Positions 1 through 9,334 are shown, counted from the first letter of the stretch. The stretch is DNA of 12,405 nt from an uncultured Gammaproteobacteria bacterium (GCA_946887385.1 CAMPKU010000128.1:1-12405); one strand, 5' to 3'. The notes: generated by a model not told the origin, from the letters alone. Program-made: numbers and translations.

Positions 1-461
1 GCCACCATCGCAACGACGACGATGAAGAGCACCGCGTAGGTGCGCCATCGGCGCAGCGGCGTGAGCCGGGTTAGCACGACCAGACCGATCAGGGCCACGA
101 GCAGGCCGCCGATCGCCGGCGGCGTCACGAGCCCGATCGGCGTTGCGCTCGTGATGCTGACGACAAGCACCACCCATCCAAGCGCGATGAGAACGGCGGA
201 GAAGAGCAAACCCGGCCAACGCGGCAAACCGCCGAGGAGCTCCCCCGCAGAAGGCGCAGCGGGCGCCAGGTCGAGGTCTTCCGGTCTCACGCCGAACGCT
301 TTCGCCAGCGCGCCGCGAGTGTTGAGTGACGCCAGCCCGGTGGTCTCTATCCTTTGAATCGTGCGCAGATTTACGGCGACGATTTCCGCGAGTTTCTCTT
401 GCGAGTAGGAGTGCTTAATGCGCAACTCCTTGATTCGACCGCCGTTTACCTTCACGTTCAT
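1..461 (-). CDS. Xre-family helix-turn-helix protein with C-terminal membrane segments (partial, 3' end outside window)
   Basis: Reading the minus strand from ATG at 461-459 gives 153 residues that run off the left edge without a stop. Residues about 9-60 form an HTH_3/Xre DNA-binding domain; the segment SQEKLAEIVAVNLRTIQRIE (20-39) has the classic Q-LA-V-T-I-R-IE spacing. After a short Ala/Pro linker, residues 83-105, 108-131 and 140-153 are hydrophobic and read as three membrane helices, the third cut by the edge. A strong GGAGG lies 6-7 bases before the ATG, which fixes the start. The family is known for small regulators, some membrane-tethered; the target and signal are not visible. It is divergent from the GNAT gene, with about 200 bp between them, so it could control itself or that gene. 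That is inference. The HTH call is firm and the role is unknown. Confidence 0.85.
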   Translation of the reverse strand, partial: MNVKVNGGRIKELRIKHSYSQEKLAEIVAVNLRTIQRIETTGLASLNTRGALAKAFGVRPEDLDLAPAAPSAGELLGGLPRWPGLLFSAVLIALGWVVLVVSITSATPIGLVTPPAIGGLLVALIGLVVLTRLTPLRRWRTYAVLFIVVVAMV

Positions 462-665
462 GTCCGCCTCCAAGGGATGAGCAAGATCGGATCATTGCTC
501 GAGACGGCGGCCTCCTCTACGGTTTCGACACGGCAATCTTGCGACATTTTCGCGGCACGGCGAAGCCACCGATGTTCCCGAGCCCTATTCGGTAGTGTCC
601 AGAACGAGACACGAGGCCTCCCTTAGTCTGCAGTTGGCGGTGGCAGTGAAGTGGACCTTTAGACG
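462..665. other. Divergent intergenic region between the HTH gene and the GNAT gene
   Basis: This 204-bp stretch separates two divergent starts and is less GC-rich than most of the window. It holds the Shine-Dalgarno sequence of the HTH gene near 468-472 and a small inverted repeat, GTGTC-N8-GACAC, at 595-612, about 54 bp before the GNAT start. I could not place a convincing -35/-10 pair on either strand. An open frame at 354-626 crosses the region but lies antisense to the HTH gene and has no family character. Confidence 0.4.
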
Positions 666-1175
666 ATGATCATTCGTCGCGCACTTGCCGAAGACGCGCA
701 CGGCATTGCTGCGGTACACGTTTCGGCTTGGCAGGATGCGTATCGGGGAATAGTGCCGCAATCGTACCTCGATAGACTTTCTGTAGCCGATCGTGAAAGG
801 CGGTGGGTTGACATCTTTGAACGCAATAGCTCGGAGACGCTCGTCGCGGCCGAGGATCACATCATCGGTTTCGTCTCCCATGGCAAATCACGGCATGAAT
901 CCGCAGCGGAAGATGTCGGGGAGATTTACGCGCTATACGTTGCGTCGTCACACTGGTCGATGGGCGTTGGTCAGTTGCTTTGTGAAGCGGCGTTAGCGCG
1001 TCTACGTGCCCTGAGTTTTGTCCAAGCCACCGTTTGCGTTCTGGCAGCCAACGAGAGGGCGATCCGGTTTTACGAGCGAATCGGGTTTGCACGTTCTAGG
1101 CACGCCGAAACGATCATAGAGATCGGTGGAAAGCGCTTGCCCGAAGTTAGATACGATCTCGCGATCGACGGCTAA
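666..1175 (+). CDS. GNAT-family N-acetyltransferase
   Basis: The 169-residue product fits a full single-domain GNAT. It should transfer an acetyl group from acetyl-CoA to an amine; the substrate is not predictable from sequence. The N-terminal segment (residues 1-35, with IIRRALAEDAHGIAAVHVSAW) is typical of the RimI/PhnO-like group. Motif A is EIYALYVASSHWSMGVGQLL at residues 86-105, and motif B is NERAIRFYERIGF at 129-141. The pyrophosphate-binding signature is normally Q/R-x-x-G-x-G/A; here Trp97 sits at the usual Gln/Arg position (W-S-M-G-V-G). The Shine-Dalgarno sequence before ATG 666 is weak. GC in sampled stretches is about 57-60 percent, below the receptor gene further right, which hints at a different origin. 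The gene is followed 41 bp later by two methyltransferase genes on the same strand. Confidence 0.9.
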   Translation: MIIRRALAEDAHGIAAVHVSAWQDAYRGIVPQSYLDRLSVADRERRWVDIFERNSSETLVAAEDHIIGFVSHGKSRHESAAEDVGEIYALYVASSHWSMGVGQLLCEAALARLRALSFVQATVCVLAANERAIRFYERIGFARSRHAETIIEIGGKRLPEVRYDLAIDG

Positions 1176-1216
1176 TCGACCATCGCGGGAAAACGGGTGC
1201 AGGAGAGAATACGGTC

Positions 1217-1987
1217 GTGGTGAATCGGGCGCTGTATGACCGAATCGGTGTCGGCTACTCGACGCGTCGGCGGCCGGATCCTCGTATCGCAGCGCGGATA
1301 GATCGCGCGCTGGGACAGTGTCGCAGCGTTCTCAACGTAGGCGCCGGCGCGGGTTCCTACGAGCCCGAGAATCGGCTCGTCATTGCTGTGGAACCCTCCC
1401 GCGAAATGATACGGCAGCGCCCTGCCGCGGCGGCGCCAGTCGTGCAGGCATCGGCAAGCCGGCTGCCGTTTCGAGATCAGTCATTCGACGCAGCGCTTGC
1501 AGTGCTTACAGTTCATCATTGGCCGCGCCGCGGCCAAGGGCTGGCAGAGCTGCGCCGTGTCGCGCGCGAGCGCGTCGTCATCTTCACGTACGACGCAGAG
1601 CACCCGGGGTTTTGGTTGGTGCAGCACTACTTTCCCGAAATACTCGAGATAGATCGCCCTGCCTTCCCGTCGCTGCGCGAAATCGAAATGGCCGTCGGCC
1701 CCATTACCGTCCAGCCCGTTCCGGTTCCGGCCGATTGTGTTGACGGCTTTTTGGGTGCCTATTGGCAGCGCCCAGAGCGTTACCTCGACGCGCATGTGCG
1801 CGGCGCGATCTCGGTATTCTCGAGGTTCGACGCTACGGCGGGCCTTGCACGTCTTCGCCGGGACCTCGACGACGGGACGTGGCTTGCTCGGCATGGCGCC
1901 GCCTTGCGCGAAGCTCAAGAGCTGGACGTTGGCTATCGTTTAGTCGTCGCGCAGAAAGAAAACGACTCAGTCGTAGCCGACGTTTAA
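1217..1987 (+). CDS. Class I SAM-dependent methyltransferase (Methyltransf_11 type)
   Basis: This is a 256-residue Rossmann-fold methyltransferase acting on an unknown, probably small, substrate. Motif I is VLNVGAGAGSYEP at residues 38-50. The acidic residue that ends strand beta2 is Glu59 in VIAVEPS. The beta4 segment is SFDAALAVLTVHHW at 89-102. The C-terminal half (FWLVQHYFPEI, DGFLGAYWQRPERYLD) is shared, as I recall it, with a widespread group of uncharacterised methyltransferases. The start is GTG at 1217 or the adjacent GTG at 1220; an AGGAGA at 1200-1206 serves either, so translation begins within one codon of the call. The next methyltransferase starts only 6 bp after the stop, so the two are very likely co-transcribed. 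The family call is firm and the substrate unknown. Confidence 0.9.
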   Translation: MVNRALYDRIGVGYSTRRRPDPRIAARIDRALGQCRSVLNVGAGAGSYEPENRLVIAVEPSREMIRQRPAAAAPVVQASASRLPFRDQSFDAALAVLTVHHWPRRGQGLAELRRVARERVVIFTYDAEHPGFWLVQHYFPEILEIDRPAFPSLREIEMAVGPITVQPVPVPADCVDGFLGAYWQRPERYLDAHVRGAISVFSRFDATAGLARLRRDLDDGTWLARHGAALREAQELDVGYRLVVAQKENDSVVADV

Positions 1988-1993
1988 CGACCG

Positions 1994-2701
1994 ATGGAAA
2001 AGGAAGAGCTCAAAAACGTTTTCGATCGGCAGGCCGCCGCCTACGACAAGCAATGGGCCCGAATGGCGCCCATCCGTGACGGCTTGTACCTGCTTCTTGA
2101 AACGGTTTTCGCCGGCTTGCCGGCGGATGCGCGAATGCTTTGCGTCGGCGCCGGAACAGGCGCAGAGCTGGCGTACTTCGCCCAGAGATTTCCTCGCTGG
2201 CGATTCACGGCGGTCGACCCGTCGGGTGCCATGCTCGAGAACTGTCGCCGGCGGGCCGAAGCAGACGGGTTCGCATCGCGTTGCGATTTTCATGAGGGCT
2301 ACGTCGACTCGCTTCGCACCGACGATTTGCACGACGGGGCAACGTGTTTTCTGGTGTCCCAGTTCATTCTGGCGCAAGAAGCTCGCGCTGCGCTCTTTCG
2401 CGCGATTGCCGAGCGGCTCCGTCCGAGCGGCGTCTTGGCGAGCTCCGACTTGGCGTCGGATGACAGTGCGAGCGTGTACGAGGCGCTTCTACCTGTTTGG
2501 CTGAACACGATGGTGCCCGGCATCACAGCGGAAGGGCTGGAGCGAGCGCGCGCAGCTTATGCCAAAGACGTGGCGCTACTGCCGCCCAAACAGGTTGCAG
2601 CCATCATCGAGTCCGGCGGCTTCGAGCCGCCGGTTCAATTCTTTCAAGCGGGTTTGCTACACGCGTGGTTCACCAGGCGCTCATCGAGCAACGCCGCCTG
2701 A
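1994..2701 (+). CDS. Class I SAM-dependent methyltransferase, CmoA-like architecture
   Basis: The 235-residue product has motif I MLCVGAGTGAELA at residues 48-60, and the acidic beta2 residue is Asp75 in FTAVDPSGAMLENCRRR. The order of a leading helical cap, Rossmann core, long helical insert (about 160-205) and final GGFEPPVQFFQAGLLHAWF strand pair resembles the CmoA/cmoM-like group. I see no basis to assign tRNA modification. No Shine-Dalgarno sequence is visible before ATG 1994, and the gene starts 6 bp after the preceding methyltransferase stop, so translational coupling is likely. The two neighbours share little beyond the SAM-binding core, so this does not look like a recent tandem duplication. 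The gene ends 17 bp before the convergent lipoprotein gene. Confidence 0.87.
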   Translation: MEKEELKNVFDRQAAAYDKQWARMAPIRDGLYLLLETVFAGLPADARMLCVGAGTGAELAYFAQRFPRWRFTAVDPSGAMLENCRRRAEADGFASRCDFHEGYVDSLRTDDLHDGATCFLVSQFILAQEARAALFRAIAERLRPSGVLASSDLASDDSASVYEALLPVWLNTMVPGITAEGLERARAAYAKDVALLPPKQVAAIIESGGFEPPVQFFQAGLLHAWFTRRSSSNAA

Positions 2702-2718
2702 TCGATTCGGCGGGGCCC

Positions 2719-3222
2719 TCAGGGCTCGTCGGAGGCGGCGGCCTCGAGCAATTCGCGCACTTTGGAAATTCGGGCAGGATGCTGCCCACCGAGTGCCTGG
2801 GGCGTGCACGTCCAGTCCTGGCCGCTCCATTCGACTTCCGACGCATGCTGTTTGAAATACGCCTCCACGATCGTGGCGAGTACCTCGGGCTCGAGACCGT
2901 ACGCCGCCATCGGCCGGTTTCGCTGGGTACGAAACGACACCGTTCCCGGCGCCCAGCACCAAGCCGTTATATCCGTCCACCGGTTGAAGGTTTCGTCGCC
3001 GCCCGTAAACGACCAACGCCAGCCGAACCCGTTCGACGCGACCGTGAATGCTGCGTCGACGCGACGGGCTCCCATCTTTACGTCGAACGTTTGCTGGTCC
3101 GTTCCCCAGCGCGCGCCGGACGGCCAGTCCTCGAAGTGCCCCGTAGCGGACACCGGCTGCGGCTGGCCGCAAGCCGCAAGCGGAAGCAGCAGTATTAGCG
3201 CAAAAGTCGCCGCGATTCGCAT
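2719..3222 (-). CDS. Small lipoprotein of unknown function
   Basis: From ATG 3222 the product has 167 residues. It begins with a short basic n-region and a hydrophobic core, then a lipobox LAAC with Cys18 as the expected lipidation site. The next residue is Gly, not Asp, so the Lol rule predicts outer-membrane sorting. The mature part is rich in Trp and contains two to three further Cys (near WCWAPG and WTCTPQAL); I recognise no domain. A GTG five codons upstream (3237) would add MPRAN before the signal. I prefer the ATG because it gives a normal signal peptide, but neither start has a clear Shine-Dalgarno. It is convergent with the methyltransferase pair and divergent from the DUF2007 gene. 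The secretion call is firm; the function is not known. Confidence 0.8.
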   Translation of the reverse strand: MRIAATFALILLLPLAACGQPQPVSATGHFEDWPSGARWGTDQQTFDVKMGARRVDAAFTVASNGFGWRWSFTGGDETFNRWTDITAWCWAPGTVSFRTQRNRPMAAYGLEPEVLATIVEAYFKQHASEVEWSGQDWTCTPQALGGQHPARISKVRELLEAAASDEP

Positions 3223-3312
3223 GTTGGCCCGGGGCACATTCGCTGGCTCGCAACCCGCAAAAATCTACCACATGATACGGTAGCGCGGGGCGCCGGAAGG
3301 CAGGAGGGGTCC
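3223..3312. promoter_or_regulatory. Divergent intergenic region with a short inverted repeat
   Basis: The 90 bp between the lipoprotein start and the DUF2007 start must hold both promoters. A small inverted repeat CTACC-N9-GGTAG spans 3265-3283, roughly midway. An AGGAGG at 3302-3307 is the clear ribosome-binding site of the DUF2007 gene. I do not see a convincing -35/-10 pair, so a role for the repeat as an operator is only a possibility. Confidence 0.3.
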
Positions 3313-3633
3313 ATGCGAAAGGTGTACTACACGCTCGATCTAACCGAGGCGGTGCTGCTCAAAGACCACTTGCTGCACAACGGCGTTGCAGCGTCCGTTC
3401 GAAACAAAGGTGCGGTGCGCATCCCGTATGCCGGCACCGCGTCCGAAGTCTGGATCGCGCATGAGACGGATGATGCAGAAGTCAGGCGGCTCGTCGCCGC
3501 CTTCCTCCGGGAGCAGAAAAGCGCGGCCGCTGCGGCGGCGTGGCGCTGCGCGGACTGCGGCGAAGAGAGTCCCGGCGAATTCGAGTTTTGCTGGAAGTGC
3601 AACCGGGAACGGGCGGCCGCCGCGGCTCAGTGA
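3313..3633 (+). CDS. DUF2007 protein with C-terminal zinc ribbon
   Basis: This 106-residue protein has two parts. Residues 1-65 (MRKVYYTLDLTEAVLLKDHL, then VWIAHETDDAEVRRLVAAFL) match the DUF2007 'putative signal transducing protein' fold, a small ferredoxin-like domain that resembles PII-type regulators but has no proven function. An Ala-rich linker leads to a treble of Cys pairs: C79-x2-C82 and C93-x2-C96 in WRCADCGEESPGEFEFCWKC, a four-Cys zinc ribbon similar to RanBP2-type or rubredoxin-like knuckles. The start is set by AGGAGG at a good distance. The stop TGA shares one base with the ATG of the next gene, so the two are translationally coupled. Zinc binding is inferred from the Cys spacing. 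Confidence 0.85.
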   Translation: MRKVYYTLDLTEAVLLKDHLLHNGVAASVRNKGAVRIPYAGTASEVWIAHETDDAEVRRLVAAFLREQKSAAAAAAWRCADCGEESPGEFEFCWKCNRERAAAAAQ

Positions 3634-4064
3634 TGTCTGACCGCTCGCTCTTCACGCTGGCCGACGTCTTGGACAATCTCATGCGGTTTCCGTCGGCCAC
3701 GAAGCACGATGCGGAGATTGACGCGTGGTTGGCTACGCGGCGTGACGATTTGCGGCCGTTGGTGGAGACGTGGTTTACGCACATGCGCCGTTGCGGCAGT
3801 GACGTGCGCGAGTTGATGCACGACGGGTGCCCCACGGCCTGCGTCGGCGACGCGGCGTTCGGCTACGTCAACGCGTTCAAGAGCCACGTCAACGTAGGGT
3901 TCTTTTTCGGGGCGTTCCTTCCCGATCCGTCGGGCCTGCTCGAAGGCACGGGCAAGCGAATGCGTCACGTGAAGCTTCGACCCGGCGAGGAGCCGGACGC
4001 TGCCGCGCTCGCGCGCCTCATCGACAACGCGTATCGCGACATCCGCGCGCGGCTCGGAAAGTAA
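3633..4064 (+). CDS. DUF1801 family protein
   Basis: The 143-residue product begins at ATG 3633, inside the TGATG junction with the DUF2007 gene. A longer open frame reaching back to 3540 lies within the upstream gene and is not needed. The C-terminal stretch, with NVGFFFGAFLPDPSGLLEGT followed by GKRMRHVKLR, is the signature of DUF1801 (YdhG/YjhX-like) proteins, a SufE/YjbR-like alpha-beta fold. Some members resemble frataxin-like iron proteins, but the function of most is unknown. The early segment has Cys-Gly-Asp and a second Cys pair (GCPTACVGDAAFGYVNAFK) near residues 55-80. The gene ends 25 bp before the convergent folate gene. The family call is good and the function open. Confidence 0.85.
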   Translation: MSDRSLFTLADVLDNLMRFPSATKHDAEIDAWLATRRDDLRPLVETWFTHMRRCGSDVRELMHDGCPTACVGDAAFGYVNAFKSHVNVGFFFGAFLPDPSGLLEGTGKRMRHVKLRPGEEPDAAALARLIDNAYRDIRARLGK

Positions 4065-4089
4065 CCGCACGTAGCGCACTGCAAGGGCG

Positions 4090-6543
<2,454 letters not shown>

Positions 6544-6551
6544 CGGAGCAC

Positions 6552-6989
6552 GTGCGTCACGCTCGCCTGTTGACGATTCTGTGCGCCGCGCTCGGCAGCC
6601 ACGCCGGCGCGGCGCAGTCGGTGGCGGAAGATCGTCCGTATCGCGTGGAGTGTGCGCCTGGCGGCGCATGTCGCGTGGATCTCGCCACCTATATCGGTTG
6701 GCGTGTGTTTCAGGCCCAGTGCGCCACGTGTCATGCGGCCGACATCAGGGGATCGAACTTTGCCCCCGATCTTGCGCTGCGGATGAACGACATGTCGCAA
6801 CGCGAGTTCTTCGCGGCGCTCGATCACGGTTATTTCGGGCCTGGCAGCTCCATGCCGCCGCGCGGTCGGGATCCGAACGTGGCGCCCTACTACGACGAGC
6901 TGTGGTCGTTCCTGCGCGCGCGCGTGTCGGGCGACCTGCCGCCGGGCGCCGTGGAGCGCCTACCCCCGGACGAAGCGCCCGCGCAGTGA
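6552..6989 (+). CDS. Secreted small c-type cytochrome with four Cys, possibly linked to C1/alcohol oxidation
   Basis: The product has 145 residues from GTG 6552, which follows CGGAG at a proper distance; no ATG is available in frame between the adhC stop and the signal peptide. Residues 1 to about 20 form a Sec signal ending SHAGA, so the protein should be periplasmic. The haem site is CATCH (Cys57, Cys60, His61) and the likely distal ligand is Met101 in SSMPPRG. Two more Cys, 34 and 40 in VECAPGGAC, precede the haem site and may form a disulfide. This four-Cys layout, with DLATYIGWRVFQAQC before the haem site, resembles from memory a family annotated as methanol-metabolism-related c-type cytochromes. 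It could accept electrons from a periplasmic quinoprotein dehydrogenase, which is inference. It lies 8 bp after adhC and converges with the receptor gene at 7 bp. Confidence 0.88.
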   Translation: MRHARLLTILCAALGSHAGAAQSVAEDRPYRVECAPGGACRVDLATYIGWRVFQAQCATCHAADIRGSNFAPDLALRMNDMSQREFFAALDHGYFGPGSSMPPRGRDPNVAPYYDELWSFLRARVSGDLPPGAVERLPPDEAPAQ

Positions 6990-6996
6990 CGGCAGT

Positions 6997-9291
6997 TTAG
7001 AACGCCACGCGCACGCCGAGCCATGCGGCACGCGGGGCGCCGGGGCCCACGAAGAACGGTTCCTCGAAATCGTCGCCGAGCACCTCGTCGGCTTCGCCGA
7101 ACACGCCGAACGTCTCGTATTCTTCGTCCAGCAAGTTGTCGATGCTCGCAAAGAGGCGCGCGCGCTCGCTCAGGCGATACTCGGCGCGCACGCTGAGCAG
7201 CGCGTAGCCGTCGAGCTCGTCGAGCAAGTTGCCTTCATCGCCGCGGAAATACGCGCCTGAAGAAGCGTACACATCGGTGCCCAGCGTGAAGTCCTCGGTC
7301 ACGGCGATACGGAGGCCGGCTTTCAAGAGCTGCTTGGGAACCAGCGGCAAGCGGTCGCCGCTTTCAACCTCGATCTCGCCGTCGAGGGCGCCGGGATGGT
7401 TCGCGCTCGCCACGGCGAAGCTCTCCCGGAACGTCGCGTCGAGATACGTGTAGTCCACCGACCACGCGAACCGCTCGCCGGCCCTGCCCGCGAGATTCAC
7501 TTCCACCCCGTCGCGGCGCGTTTCGCCGACGTTGTCGAAGAAGCCCTGGTTCGTCAGCGCGCCCGCGCTCACGAACAGGATGTCGTCGTCGTTGGTGGTG
7601 CGAAACACGCCGGCGTGCCAGCGGCCCGAGCCGAAGGCGCCGCGCACGCCGGCTTCGAAGGTCTTCGCCACGACTTGTGCGAGCGGCGGATCGGCGACAA
7701 ACGCGTTCGGCAAGCGGCACGGATCGTTCTCGTCGGCGCACGTGAGCTCGACGGGCGAGGGCGCGCGGTTCGCTTCGCTGTAGCTCGCGTAGAAGGTGGC
7801 GGCCTCGGTGTCCACGGTAAGGCCTACGGCGGGGTTGAAGCGCTGGAAGGTATGGTCGCCGTCGAGATCGTCGGCGAGCTGATCTTCGAGCACGACGTGC
7901 GTGCGGTTCCACCGGCCCGACAGCGTGAGCACCGTGCGCTCGCCGAGCGTGAAGATGTTGCTCACGTACACGCCCGTGCTCGACGTGGACGTTTCGAGCC
8001 CTGTGAAAGCCTCGCCGACGAACACGCCGCCGGGAATCGCTTGGCGCGTGGCGTCGAGCGTGCCGAGCTCGGTGCTCGCGGCAAATGCCACGTCGGCTTG
8101 GTCGTGCGTGGCGCCGATCGTGAAGCGGTTGGCGCGGCCCGCCAGCAGGCCTTCGAAGTCGGCTTGCAACGCGAAGCCGCCGCCGTCCTGCTCCGTGTTC
8201 GTGCGGTTCACCGTAGCCCCTTCGAGACTCTCGTCGGCCGCGATCGGCTGCTCGTTCTCGTCGAGCGCGAGCTCCTCGTCGTCGCCTTCTTCCTCGCAGA
8301 TGAAGCCCGGTGTGTCCTCGCACTCCTCGAAGTCCGAATCGTCGCCGTTCAACGTGTCCACGTTGCTCGCGCGTACGTATAGGTTGCCGCGCAGGGTGAT
8401 GGCGGGCGACACCATTTGCTCGCCGTTCACGCTCAGCATCGTCAACGCGTTCTCGGTGCGGTCGGGCCGCGTGAAGATGGCTTCACGGTTAAGCTCGAGC
8501 AAGTCCGCGGGCGCCGCGCCGTTGCCCACGAGATCGGTAGCGACGCGCGTCAGGCTCACGTCGTAACGCGAGCGTTCGCCGAGCGACGTGAGCTTCGCGA
8601 AAAGTTGCTGCGCCTCGGTGGGCGAAAACTCGCGCCAGCCGTCCTCTTCAAGATGCGACGCCGTGACGAAGTAGCCCAGGCCGTCGCCGAAAGAGCCGCC
8701 CGTCTCGGCCTGCGCTTCGAACCGGCCGAAGGAGCCCGTGGTGAGCTCGGCGCGTGTGCCGGCGTGATCGAAGCCGTCTTTCGTGCGCACGGCAATGGAG
8801 CCGCCGAGCGCGTTCAAGCCGAATAGCGGGTTGGAGCCCGGGACGAGATACACGCTGTCGATTGCGCTCTCGGGGATCAACGCCCAGCTCACGGTGTCGC
8901 CGAAGGGCTCGTTGATGCGCACGCCGTCTTGATACACGGCGAGGCCCTGCGGCAAGCCGAGCAGCGGCGAGCCCACGAATCCGCGGTACTGCACGTCGGG
9001 CTGCAGAGGATTGTTCTGCGCGTCGTTGACGAACACGCTGCCTAAGCTGCGCTTCATGAAGTCCGCGAGATCGAGCGCGCCTTGCTCGCGAAGTTGCGCG
9101 GCGCTCGCCGTCTGCACGTTGGCCGCGATGCGATCCGTGTCGAGCTCGCCGCCGAGCGGCGTGGCGCCGATGACGTCGATCACGTCGATCACATCCAGAG
9201 CCGAAGGCTGCGCGAGCGAGCCCGCCGACGCTCCCAGGCTCGCTGCAAGGCACAGGGTTCGGATCGTGGCGTGCATCGAGCGCAATGGCAT
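6997..9291 (-). CDS. TonB-dependent outer-membrane receptor
   Basis: This 764-residue receptor takes up a ligand across the outer membrane using energy from TonB-ExbBD. The signal peptide ends near SAGSLAQ (residues 22-28), followed by the TonB-box region LDVIDVIDVIGATPLGG (32-48). The plug (about 55-170) has QYRGFVGSPLLGLPQGLAVY (101-120), YQDGVRINEPFGDTVSW and VPGSNPLFGLNALGG, which are strongly conserved in one large group of receptors without an assigned ligand. The rest is a beta-barrel ending in Phe, as outer-membrane proteins do. Residues 313-355 form an acidic predicted loop with two Cys. A second Cys pair is in CADENDPC. The start is ATG 9291; a second ATG at 9276 is also possible. 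It faces the cytochrome gene tail to tail. The ligand is unknown; a metal or metallophore is a guess from context. Confidence 0.95.
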   Translation of the reverse strand: MPLRSMHATIRTLCLAASLGASAGSLAQPSALDVIDVIDVIGATPLGGELDTDRIAANVQTASAAQLREQGALDLADFMKRSLGSVFVNDAQNNPLQPDVQYRGFVGSPLLGLPQGLAVYQDGVRINEPFGDTVSWALIPESAIDSVYLVPGSNPLFGLNALGGSIAVRTKDGFDHAGTRAELTTGSFGRFEAQAETGGSFGDGLGYFVTASHLEEDGWREFSPTEAQQLFAKLTSLGERSRYDVSLTRVATDLVGNGAAPADLLELNREAIFTRPDRTENALTMLSVNGEQMVSPAITLRGNLYVRASNVDTLNGDDSDFEECEDTPGFICEEEGDDEELALDENEQPIAADESLEGATVNRTNTEQDGGGFALQADFEGLLAGRANRFTIGATHDQADVAFAASTELGTLDATRQAIPGGVFVGEAFTGLETSTSSTGVYVSNIFTLGERTVLTLSGRWNRTHVVLEDQLADDLDGDHTFQRFNPAVGLTVDTEAATFYASYSEANRAPSPVELTCADENDPCRLPNAFVADPPLAQVVAKTFEAGVRGAFGSGRWHAGVFRTTNDDDILFVSAGALTNQGFFDNVGETRRDGVEVNLAGRAGERFAWSVDYTYLDATFRESFAVASANHPGALDGEIEVESGDRLPLVPKQLLKAGLRIAVTEDFTLGTDVYASSGAYFRGDEGNLLDELDGYALLSVRAEYRLSERARLFASIDNLLDEEYETFGVFGEADEVLGDDFEEPFFVGPGAPRAAWLGVRVAF
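8227..8355 (-). other. Acidic, Cys-paired segment of the receptor (predicted extracellular loop)
   Basis: Residues 313-355 of the TonB-dependent receptor contain 19 Asp/Glu between residues 317 and 354 with no Lys or Arg. Cys324 and Cys332 are spaced to allow a disulfide. The segment lies between two amphipathic barrel strands (NLYVRASNV before, and NRTNTEQDGGGFALQADFEG after), which fits a long surface loop. Confidence 0.6.
9169..9195 (-). repeat. Three tandem 9-bp units encoding Asp-Val-Ile (TonB-box region)
   Basis: Three near-identical 9-bp units lie in frame in the receptor gene and encode DVI-DVI-DVI at residues 33-41. They sit exactly where a TonB box is expected, just after the signal peptide and just before GATPLGG. 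The units differ by single bases (GATGTGATC, GACGTGATC, GACGTCATC on the coding strand), so this is a slightly diverged slippage-type expansion. Confidence 0.7.
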
Positions 9292-9334
9292 GCGGGAGCC
9301 CCCAATACTTCCACCGGCGGCGGCCGGCGCGGCA

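Noticed and set aside
354..626. Plus-strand open frame of 90 codons across the divergent intergenic region
   Set aside because: Much of it is antisense to the HTH domain, it has no ribosome-binding site of note, and no family is recognised.
1217..2701. The two methyltransferases as a recent tandem duplication
   Set aside because: Outside the SAM-binding core they share no evident sequence, and their lengths and C-terminal parts differ.
2702..2718. GCCCT-C-AGGGC symmetry between the convergent methyltransferase and lipoprotein genes
   Set aside because: The loop is too small for a real hairpin and no T-run follows, so it is not called a terminator.
2497..3198. Plus-strand open frame spanning the end of the second methyltransferase and the lipoprotein
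   Set aside because: It overlaps two better-supported genes and shows no motif or signal; it is very rich in Arg and Pro.
7396..8382. Long plus-strand open frame of 328 codons inside the receptor gene
   Set aside because: It is antisense to a clearly conserved TonB receptor, is Arg/Ala/His rich as expected from a GC-rich shadow frame, and has no domain.
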